Part shown: one piece after another, positions 57,262 to 64,000 of the stretch
How positions within the stretch are numbered: the first letter of the stretch is position 1
Layout of the letters: each line of letters starts with the position of its first letter
DNA from: an uncultured Bacteroidales bacterium
GTDB taxonomy: Bacteria; Bacteroidota; Bacteroidia; Bacteroidales; Paludibacteraceae
Length of the DNA: 64,000 nt
Assembly (NCBI GenBank): GCA_902800525.1
Contig: CADCEV010000004.1
Span: 183,263-247,262, forward strand
Reading direction: 5' to 3'
The notes under the pieces: model-generated
Seen by the model: only the letters and a program-made list of their open reading frames with translations
What the model was told of the DNA's origin: nothing
Database searches by the model: none
Made by a program: the position numbers and the translations under genes

Positions 57262-58822
57262 TTTCGAAAGCGATGGTTGCATTTTGCAGACATCCGGCGT
57301 ACTTTTTGAGGCTGAAAGTCCGGAAGATGCTATACGTCGATATAAAGAGGGCGAGATTACTTTTTGGAAAAAATGGCGTGGATCTTTCCTGGGGGTCTTG
57401 CAGGATCAAAAGAACAATATCACACTTTTGTTTAATGATCATATCGGCAGTAAGATGGTCTTTTATGCACAAACGGAGAAAGGTTTGGCATGGGATACCG
57501 ATCCATATTCTTTAGCTCGCACTATAGGAGGCAAAGCGGACAATGAAAATTATCTATGGCAAATGCTATTATACGGTTATTCTCCTATAGGAGAAACTGC
57601 TTATAGCACTATTCATCGTTTATTGGCGGGAGAATATATTTTTGCTCAAGGAGATAGCATTGAAAAACGCATCTATCACCGATTCGACAACACCCCTAAC
57701 AACTTATCCCTCGACGAAAATATCGAAAGAATAGACGCTGCTTTTCGGCAAGCAGTAGCCCGGGCTATCCGTAAAAACGAAGAGTTGGGCTATACTCATT
57801 TTATTCCATTGAGTGCAGGGCTTGATAGCCGTATGACGAATTGCGTAGCGCATGAGATTGCTACTACTCCGATACATAATATCACCTATTCACAATCCGG
57901 ATTCTTCGACGAAACAATCCCCAGAGAATTAGCAAATTATTGGCATAACATATTCCATTTTACGGCGTTGGACGGCGGAGATTGTTTAATGGCTTTAGAT
58001 AAAGTCAGTCAAGCCACCAAAGGTATAGTTCACTATAGCGGAGCGGCAGAAACGCTATTCGGGATGCCGGAAGAAGCGAAAGAAAAAGGAGGCGTTTTTT
58101 TAACAGGCATGGTTGGCGACATTATTGCAGGAACAGCTTTTACAGAAAACCATCAAAACCAGAAATATCACTGCGGAGAGGGAGCTATTATTCCGGCGCA
58201 CACAGATATTCTTAAAAAAGTCCTTCCTGATAAATTTGAGGAACTCTATCCAAACCGCGAGATATACTACTTGTACGTACGGGGTTTCAACTGCGCGAAC
58301 TTAGGTTCACCACTTATCCATCAGGAATATGGTGAATCCTATTCACCGTTTTGCGATGTGGATTTCATAGAAGCCGCATACAAAGTCCCTGTTTCTCAAC
58401 GTTGGAACAATCATTTGTATGACCAGTGGATCTTACGCAAATATCCGGACATGATCCAATGGAAGCATAACGGGAAATACACCATCGGAAAACGTCCCAA
58501 AAGAATAAGTATCATGGGTCGCTCCCTTACCCTTAACGAAGTACCGAAACGTCTGGTTTGGTATATTTTCAAGAAACTGCGGATTCACGATTTCTATCGT
58601 GAAAGAGAAGGTTATTCCATGAACCCGGAAGACGATTGGTTTGAACAAAATGTCCGGCTTCGTATGTGGTCAGAGCAATATATAGCAAACCATCTTCATT
58701 TATTAGATTCGTATCCTGATCTTCGATCTATGGCATTAAAGTTCAGCGAAGGTACTGCCACCGAAAAGATGCAGGTTTTGTCTCTTCTGGCGTGCTTGCG
58801 TCAGACGCGTTTTGAGTCGTAG
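57239..58822 (+). CDS. Asparagine-synthase-like protein without the N-terminal nucleophile
   Basis: 527 residues. The N-terminal part has the Ntn-glutaminase fold pattern (WRGSFLGVLQDQKNNITLLFNDHIGSKMVFYA, about 46-77). However, the start reads MHKFC, so the usual Cys at position 2 is absent and glutamine hydrolysis is unlikely. The synthetase half has the ATP-pyrophosphatase loop FIPLSAGLDSRMT (about residues 188-200). Homologues in glycan clusters amidate sugars such as uronic acids. It overlaps GT4 by 23 bases at its start, and the convergent flippase by 22 bases at its end. Confidence 0.85.
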   Translation: MHKFCTHNFESDGCILQTSGVLFEAESPEDAIRRYKEGEITFWKKWRGSFLGVLQDQKNNITLLFNDHIGSKMVFYAQTEKGLAWDTDPYSLARTIGGKADNENYLWQMLLYGYSPIGETAYSTIHRLLAGEYIFAQGDSIEKRIYHRFDNTPNNLSLDENIERIDAAFRQAVARAIRKNEELGYTHFIPLSAGLDSRMTNCVAHEIATTPIHNITYSQSGFFDETIPRELANYWHNIFHFTALDGGDCLMALDKVSQATKGIVHYSGAAETLFGMPEEAKEKGGVFLTGMVGDIIAGTAFTENHQNQKYHCGEGAIIPAHTDILKKVLPDKFEELYPNREIYYLYVRGFNCANLGSPLIHQEYGESYSPFCDVDFIEAAYKVPVSQRWNNHLYDQWILRKYPDMIQWKHNGKYTIGKRPKRISIMGRSLTLNEVPKRLVWYIFKKLRIHDFYREREGYSMNPEDDWFEQNVRLRMWSEQYIANHLHLLDSYPDLRSMALKFSEGTATEKMQVLSLLACLRQTRFES

Positions 58823-60078
58823 CGATATAAAATGACTATATAGCAAATAAGTTGGGTAAGCAATATAATCGTTCCCACCGCAGACATCAGAATAATAGCG
58901 CACTTAAAACTACTCATCCATATTCCCGCCCCCATAGCCAACAATCGCAAGGCGAGATAAATCGTTTCAATGATCAGAAATAGTTTCTGCTTGCCAAAAA
59001 CTTCACTAATAAAAGCTAATGGAGCTACAAGAAAAACGCAAGTGACCCAGGGCAACATATAAAGGATCAGTTGCGCCGTTTCGTCCCATCCTTCTCCAAG
59101 CAATATACGCACGAACCAGGGTAGAAAGACAGCCAGCAAAATCATACAAGGCACAACGACGGCAGCCAACATTAGCCATTGACGACTCAGCCATTTGAGC
59201 ACAGATTGTCCATCTCGCACTTTTTGCGCGACACGCTCAAAGAGCACTTGGTGAATAGAAGCCGTTATCATATTTACAGGTCTAAAAGCAAGTGTCGTTG
59301 CCATGGCAAAAAATCCAAGTTGATTCATTCCGAAAAACGGAGTAAGAACAAGGGAAGGCAAGTTGCTGCTTAACGTATTCAGCAGCGACCGAGGCATACT
59401 ATACAATGGGAATCGGCGATATTTGTTTGCAACCTTCCGGAAAGACATCGGGCAAGACTGCCATATCGTCAGGAAAGTATTCCTGCTTCTGAAAATCTCT
59501 GTCAGAAGAGCCAAAAGCGGAGCTAAGACAGAGGATAAAACCAGTCCTGTTCTTAGCCATTTCATCCAGCCGAAAAGGAGTTTTGTAATACTGCCTAAAA
59601 GACTTTGATGCAATTGGTACGTGCTAATTCCTCCGAAAGCTCTATTCCTTGTCAGCCATGCGTTATAAATCGCCCAAGCTCCGATGCCGAATACATAAGG
59701 AACCAACATCCAATAGACGGAAGCCAATTCCGGAGCTTCAAAGAGATCAGCAATATCATTGGAAAAAGGGATAGTTAATGCTACTACTACAAGCCATCCG
59801 CCCAATACCCGGCAAGCCAAACGGGCTACTGTGGCAGCTTCATCTTCGCGTTGGGGTAATAAGATTGCGGATTGATATTCCCCTGTAGCTAACAAGGCTA
59901 TAATACCACCTATACTGATAAAAAGATTAAATAATCCGAAATCTTCGGGCGCGTACATACGCGTTAAAATAGGATAAACCAAAATGCCCAAAAGTTGTGC
60001 AAACACATTCGCCGAAAGCAGCTTGCCAACATTGCGTGCAGACGACGATTTCCATATTCTTGACAGCAGATTTATCAT
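58801..60078 (-). CDS. Polysaccharide flippase (Wzx/MATE-like)
   Basis: 425 residues from the ATG at 60078, chosen because the promoter lies at 60089-60120 and upstream in-frame codons overlap it. About 12 membrane helices. The N-terminal opening NVGKLLSANVFAQLLGILVYPILTRMYAPEDFGLFNLFISIGG (about 15-57) is characteristic of the Wzx/O-antigen flippase family, which moves lipid-linked sugar units across the inner membrane. With GNAT, GT4 and the asparagine-synthase-like gene it forms a small surface-glycan group. Confidence 0.9.
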   Translation of the reverse strand: MINLLSRIWKSSSARNVGKLLSANVFAQLLGILVYPILTRMYAPEDFGLFNLFISIGGIIALLATGEYQSAILLPQREDEAATVARLACRVLGGWLVVVALTIPFSNDIADLFEAPELASVYWMLVPYVFGIGAWAIYNAWLTRNRAFGGISTYQLHQSLLGSITKLLFGWMKWLRTGLVLSSVLAPLLALLTEIFRSRNTFLTIWQSCPMSFRKVANKYRRFPLYSMPRSLLNTLSSNLPSLVLTPFFGMNQLGFFAMATTLAFRPVNMITASIHQVLFERVAQKVRDGQSVLKWLSRQWLMLAAVVVPCMILLAVFLPWFVRILLGEGWDETAQLILYMLPWVTCVFLVAPLAFISEVFGKQKLFLIIETIYLALRLLAMGAGIWMSSFKCAIILMSAVGTIILLTQLICYIVILYRYDSKRV

Positions 60079-60088
60079 TTTTCGGGTG

Positions 60089-60120
60089 CAAAGGTACAAA
60101 AATATTTGCAAATATACAAA
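60089..60120 (-). promoter_or_regulatory. Promoter for the flippase gene
   Basis: On the minus strand, TTTG (60117-60120), 20 bases, then TACCTTTG (60089-60096). Confidence 0.8.
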
Positions 60121-60134
60121 TTTTTCACAATTTA

Positions 60135-60166
60135 TTTGCATAAATAAAAAAAAAGTTGTAATTTTG
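60135..60166 (+). promoter_or_regulatory. Promoter for tonB
   Basis: TTTG (60135-60138, extended TTTGCATAAA), 20 bases, then TAATTTTG (60159-60166). Confidence 0.8.
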
Positions 60167-60227
60167 TAGCCGATTTTGAAACCCGATGCCTTTGGGCGGA
60201 AGAAAACTGACCTAAAAAACACAGTAT

Positions 60228-60908
60228 ATGCAAGTCAAAAAATCAGAAAAAGCCAGTTTGGAGAATGACAAACTCATCTATATTTTGATGGGTCTTGTTT
60301 TCGTTCTCAGCCTCGTTTACGTGGCGCTGGAATGGACAGAAAAAGAAGTAACCAAGTATGAGGTTACCGACACCGAGTTCCTCTTTGAGGAAGAAGTAGA
60401 GATTCAGCAAACAACCCAAGAGACTCCTCCTCCCCCCCCACCCCCTGCAGTTCAAGAGGTGGAAGTGCTGAACGTAGTAGAGGATAACGTAGAGACCGAG
60501 TCTATCGAGGTGAATACCGAGGATGACAAGGAGGCCGAGGTTGTTATCGCTGCTCCGGTAGAGGCACCGGTTGAAGAAGAGGAAGAAGAAGTAGTCTTCG
60601 TAGTCGTTGAGTCCATGCCGGAGTTCCCGGGTGGACAGCAGGCACTCTTCAAGTACCTCAGCGAGAACGTCAAGTACCCGGTTATTGCGCAGGAGAACGG
60701 TATTCAAGGTCGTGTTATCTGCCAGTTCGTGGTCAACAAAGACGGTTCGATCGTGGATGTAGAAGTTGTTCGTTCGGGCGGTGACCCGTCGCTGGACAAA
60801 GAGGCTATCCGCGTCATCAAATCCATGCCGAAGTGGAAACCCGGTAAGCAACGTGGTAAAGCTGTACGCGTGAAATACACGGTACCGGTTAACTTCAAAC
60901 TCCAATAA
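60228..60908 (+). CDS. tonB: TonB energy-transducing protein
   Basis: 226 residues. One membrane helix (about 18-37), a Pro-run (PPPPPPP, about 67-73) and a Val/Glu-rich periplasmic spacer (about 74-130). The C-terminal TonB domain is typical of Bacteroidota: MPEFPGGQQALFKYLSENVKYPVIAQENGIQGRVICQFVVNKDGSIVDVEVVRS (about residues 132-185) ending YTVPVNFKLQ. It passes proton-motive energy to outer-membrane receptors. recG follows after six bases. Confidence 0.94.
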   Translation: MQVKKSEKASLENDKLIYILMGLVFVLSLVYVALEWTEKEVTKYEVTDTEFLFEEEVEIQQTTQETPPPPPPPAVQEVEVLNVVEDNVETESIEVNTEDDKEAEVVIAAPVEAPVEEEEEEVVFVVVESMPEFPGGQQALFKYLSENVKYPVIAQENGIQGRVICQFVVNKDGSIVDVEVVRSGGDPSLDKEAIRVIKSMPKWKPGKQRGKAVRVKYTVPVNFKLQ

Positions 60909-60914
60909 TGTTTA

Positions 60915-63008
60915 ATGGAACTATCTCAGCGAGATATCACCTATTGTAAGAATGTCGGTACCAAACGTGCCGACATTCTTTATAAGGAATTAGGTGTGCG
61001 CACAGCTATGGACCTGTTGCGCCAATACCCCTATAAATATATCGACCGGAGCAAGTTCTATAAAATCGCCGAGATCGACGATGAGGACACATACGTCCAG
61101 ATCATCGGCGAAGTGACCGAATGGCATACCATCGGTATCGGCAAAGCGCAACGCCTCTCCGCCACCTTCAACGACGGCACGCATCAATGTGAGTTGGTAT
61201 GGTTTCAGGGTGTCAAATACCTCAAGTTGCAGCGGGGTGTCAAATACCTCCTTTTCGGCAAGCCAAGCCGCTTCCAACATGTCTATAATTTCGTACATCC
61301 GGATCTGACGCCCTGGGACAAGGTCACGCCGGAGATGACACAAGGCTTGGAGCCGTATTACAACACCACCGAGGTCATGAAGCGTCATGGACTGAACTCC
61401 AAGACCTTACGTTCCATTATTGCCGAACTCATTCCCGACCTCAAAGCCGGCGTACAGGACACGATGGGAGCGGATGTGTTGCAAAAATACCGGCTCATGA
61501 GTCTCAAAGACGCGCTGGTGAACGTCCATTTCCCGAAAGACACCCTCTCCATGCAGAACGCACGGGCAAGACTCAAATTCGAGGAATTGTTCTACGTTCA
61601 GTTGCAGATTCTGAGACAGATGAAACGGCGTGAGCAGAATCCCGGTTTCGCCATGCCGCTTGTCGGAAGCCGTTTTCACGCCTTGTATAAAGCCCTGCCG
61701 TTTGACCTCACCGGCGCTCAGAAACGGGTGATTCATGAGATCCACGACGATCTCAAGTCCGGACATCAGATGAACCGTCTCCTGCAAGGCGATGTGGGCT
61801 CCGGCAAGACATTAGTGGCATTGCTATGCTGCTTATTGGCGGTAGATAATAATTACCAGACCTGTATCATGGCGCCGACGGAGATCCTCGCGAACCAGCA
61901 TTACGAGACCCTCAAAGCCTTCTTGGCTCCGCTTGGCGATGCTGTGCATGTGGCGCTTTTGACAGGCTCCACAACGGCCAAGAACCGTGTGCCGATCCAT
62001 AACGGTCTCATGAACGGCACGATCCATATATTAATAGGTACACACGCGTTACTGGAGGATGCCGTTCAGTGGCAGAACCTCGGTTTCGTCGTCATCGACG
62101 AGCAACACCGCTTCGGAGTAGCCCAGCGCGCCAAACTGTGGACCAAGAACCAGTTGCCGCCACACATCCTCGTCATGACCGCAACGCCTATTCCGCGTAC
62201 GCTGGCCATGACCGTCTATGGCGATTTGCACGTCAGCATCATCGATGAACTGCCGCCGGGACGCAAACCCGTGCAGACTATCCATTACGACATCAAGCGC
62301 CGCGCACAGGTCTATTCGTTCGTCCGCAAACAGATACAGGACGGACGGCAGGTCTATGTCGTCTATCCGCTGATCAAAGAGAACGAGAAAATGGATCTTC
62401 AGGACTTGCAGAACGGTTTCAACGAACTCTGCGAAGCTTTCCCTGAATATAAGATCTCTATGGTACATGGTCAGATGAAAGCCGCGGACAAGGATCTGCA
62501 AATGAGCCGTTTTGCCACAGGCGAGACCCAGATTTTGGTGGCTACTACGGTCATCGAAGTGGGAGTAAACGTACCCAATGCCACGGTGATGATCATTCAG
62601 AATGCCGAGCGTTTCGGTCTCAGCCAGTTGCATCAGCTCCGCGGAAGGGTCGGCCGTGGCGGAGATCAGAGTTTCTGCATCCTGCTGACCGACTTTGAGA
62701 TGAGTTCAGAGACCCGCAAACGAATGAATATCATGGTGGAGACCAACGATGGTTTCCGCATCGCCGAAGCGGACCTGCAACTCCGCGGTCCGGGCGATTT
62801 GGAAGGAACCATGCAGTCCGGCACGCCTTTTGCGTTTCATATCGCCAACTTGGCAACCGACGGACGACTTGTCGCCTTAGCGCGTCAAGCCGCCATGGAC
62901 ATATTAGACCAGGACCCGCTCCTTGAGGACGAAATGAACCGCATCTACAAACGTCATTTAGACTTCCTCCGCATCTCTCAATCCTACAATTGGGGCGAGA
63001 TCAGTTAA
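60915..63008 (+). CDS. recG: ATP-dependent DNA helicase RecG
   Basis: 697 residues. The wedge/OB domain is N-terminal (about 55-150, DTYVQIIGEVTEWHTIG). Helicase motifs: LTGAQKRVIHEI (Q-motif, about 273-284), LQGDVGSGKTLVALL (Walker A, about 299-313), VVIDEQHRFGVAQR (about 394-407), MTATPIPRTLAMT (about 424-436), LVATTVIEVGVNVPNA (about 541-556) and QLRGRVGRGG (about 576-585). It regresses stalled forks and processes recombination intermediates. Full length. Confidence 0.97.
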   Translation: MELSQRDITYCKNVGTKRADILYKELGVRTAMDLLRQYPYKYIDRSKFYKIAEIDDEDTYVQIIGEVTEWHTIGIGKAQRLSATFNDGTHQCELVWFQGVKYLKLQRGVKYLLFGKPSRFQHVYNFVHPDLTPWDKVTPEMTQGLEPYYNTTEVMKRHGLNSKTLRSIIAELIPDLKAGVQDTMGADVLQKYRLMSLKDALVNVHFPKDTLSMQNARARLKFEELFYVQLQILRQMKRREQNPGFAMPLVGSRFHALYKALPFDLTGAQKRVIHEIHDDLKSGHQMNRLLQGDVGSGKTLVALLCCLLAVDNNYQTCIMAPTEILANQHYETLKAFLAPLGDAVHVALLTGSTTAKNRVPIHNGLMNGTIHILIGTHALLEDAVQWQNLGFVVIDEQHRFGVAQRAKLWTKNQLPPHILVMTATPIPRTLAMTVYGDLHVSIIDELPPGRKPVQTIHYDIKRRAQVYSFVRKQIQDGRQVYVVYPLIKENEKMDLQDLQNGFNELCEAFPEYKISMVHGQMKAADKDLQMSRFATGETQILVATTVIEVGVNVPNATVMIIQNAERFGLSQLHQLRGRVGRGGDQSFCILLTDFEMSSETRKRMNIMVETNDGFRIAEADLQLRGPGDLEGTMQSGTPFAFHIANLATDGRLVALARQAAMDILDQDPLLEDEMNRIYKRHLDFLRISQSYNWGEIS

Positions 63009-63358
63009 GCGAGTTATTTTACAAAATCTCACCACGGCATCCATCTAAGATACGCGCAACAGACGCGTAAGGTACGCTATTTATCATTATAGAAAGACGA
63101 ACCAAAATATTGTGACTTTATTGTGGTTTGTACCGACATCGTATTGTCAATCCCGATTGAAATTGCCTGTTATTAAGATTTAATCAAACTGCCAATACAC
63201 AGCAGTCAATCAGCCACTCTCGCGACACTCTCGCGACACTATCAGCCACTATTAGACATTGCACAAAAGGGGGCGATTATTAAGATTTATATAACAAGAG
63301 CAAGTGACATTTCTGCCACTTGCTCATCATATAGGGTTGCTATACCCTTACTATAGCT
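63009..63358. other. Intergenic region after recG, repeats but no gene
   Basis: This 350-base gap between convergent genes holds an 11-base tandem repeat CTCTCGCGACA (two copies near 63217-63238), flanked by two copies of ATCAGCCACT (63209 and 63241). A nine-base hairpin (GAGCAAGTG 63298-63306, CACTTGCTC 63317-63325) and a weaker one (AGGGT/ACCCT, 63333-63348) lie next to the 63359 gene and may end its transcript. No coding region is supported. Confidence 0.6.
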
Positions 63359-64000
63359 TTACTTTACCTCTTGACCAGTAACAGAATAGGTCTTGTCGCC
63401 ACGGAGAATGAGGAGCTGACCGTCCTTGATAAGTTTAGTGCTCTTTATATCACCCTGAATATTCTCAATTCCTGTTGCTTCTTCTAACGCAGCCAGAGCG
63501 TCTTCGGCAGCGGTTAGTTTAGCCAAGTTCTCGGCACTAACCAGTGCTTTCTGGTCATCGGTCAGAGCGTTGTATGCTGCGCGTGCAGCCTCAATAGAGG
63601 CTTTGTCGTCTAATGTGATATTCTCTACAGCAGGCAGGGCATCGAACAGAGTTACTACTGCGTCTGCTGCCTCTTGGTCTGGGTTAATAATGGTGACGGT
63701 GCATGTGGCACTAAAGTCATCGGTGGTGTCATCGGGTGTGCCGTTGGTGGCGGTGGCGGTGATGGTAGCGGTACCAGCGGCTACGGCGGTCACTACGCCG
63801 TTAGCTACAGTTGCTACGGTTGGGTCGCTCGACGTCCATGTCACTGTCTTGTCCGTTGCGTCGTCGGGGGCGACGGTAGCGGTCAGCGTCAGCGTCTCGC
63901 CGCCTATGGTCATTGCGGCTTCGGTCTGCGAGAGGGTGATGCCCGTGACGTTGACGGTGGTGGGATTCTCATAGCCATACACCTCAATCTTTTTTATACC
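63359..64000 (-). CDS. Ig-like (Big2) secreted protein, N-terminal part outside window
   Basis: The frame is open to the window edge, so the protein starts beyond 64000; about 213 residues are visible. The first visible domain is a bacterial Ig-like type 2 repeat ([25 protein letters not shown], then [34 protein letters not shown]). A helical segment follows ([42 protein letters not shown]), seen in many surface proteins. The last residues ([24 protein letters not shown]) match in pattern the tag at the end of the 25361 protein. It is probably exported and cell-surface attached. Confidence 0.82.
   Translation of the reverse strand, partial: GIKKIEVYGYENPTTVNVTGITLSQTEAAMTIGGETLTLTATVAPDDATDKTVTWTSSDPTVATVANGVVTAVAAGTATITATATNGTPDDTTDDFSATCTVTIINPDQEAADAVVTLFDALPAVENITLDDKASIEAARAAYNALTDDQKALVSAENLAKLTAAEDALAALEEATGIENIQGDIKSTKLIKDGQLLILRGDKTYSVTGQEVK

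Noticed and set aside
60079-60222. 48-residue N-terminal extension of the flippase
   Set aside because: It runs through the promoter at 60089-60120 and the divergent tonB promoter.

Overview
The window is a chromosomal segment of a member of the order Bacteroidales (Bacteroidota), most likely an uncultured gut-type anaerobe. The sequence shows this in three ways. About nine intergenic regions carry the Bacteroidota promoter (TTTG or TTGC, 19-20 bases, then TAnnTTTG). Families typical of the order are present: DUF6242, DUF3127, DUF5686, DUF3467, PCMD, RhuM and DUF4290-like. The neighbourhoods (rseC-rnfBCDGEA; ftsK near lolA-trxB) are also Bacteroidales-like. No rRNA, tRNA or CRISPR array was recognised.

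Layout. 1-9.8 kb: housekeeping genes on the plus strand (pgk, a DUF3127 OB-fold-like protein, a phosphoesterase, recO, rpmH, rbfA, a LolC/E permease, xerD, a DUF5686 outer-membrane protein). 9.8-19.8 kb: minus strand, ftsK ... lolA-trxB, interrupted by about 5.8 kb holding a type IIG restriction-modification enzyme, an unknown partner and a RhuM protein. 19.9-25.1 kb: rseC and a six-gene Rnf ion-pumping complex, with a very short RnfB. 25.3-36.1 kb: a large secreted protein, glutathione peroxidase and MarR, then a minus-strand run that includes an AroA-glycosyltransferase fusion, an M49 peptidase, a nucleoside phosphorylase and a second glycosyltransferase. 36.2-40.8 kb: aroC, pspC-like, a DAACS symporter and an acyl-CoA synthetase. 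40.8-48.5 kb: hexuronate catabolism (exuT, eda, a broken kdgK, uxaC), split by a REP-associated tyrosine transposase (RAYT) with several hairpin repeats. 48.6-54.5 kb: polyprenyl synthase, sufC/sufD without sufB, M28 peptidase, prs, nuclease. 54.6-64 kb: ssb, a surface-polysaccharide group (GNAT, GT4, asparagine-synthase-like, flippase), tonB, recG and the 3' end of an Ig-like secreted protein.

The strongest candidate for an undescribed system is at 44.2-46.1 kb. A Y1/HUH transposase of the RAYT type carries an extra C-terminal Rossmann/DprA-like domain. Four GC-rich hairpin elements with a shared 5' leader lie in or next to its gene: one inside the coding linker and one forming its last 11 codons. 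A degenerate copy of the same element occurs about 19 kb away, next to the Rnf operon. A four-copy 11-base tandem repeat sits just upstream of the transposase.

A second theme is simple-word repeats between genes that have also entered coding regions (aroC, aroA-GT, sufD, the end of the LolC/E gene). A third is the number of core proteins that are shorter than their families (RnfB, SufD, RecO, AroA, DUF4290-like).
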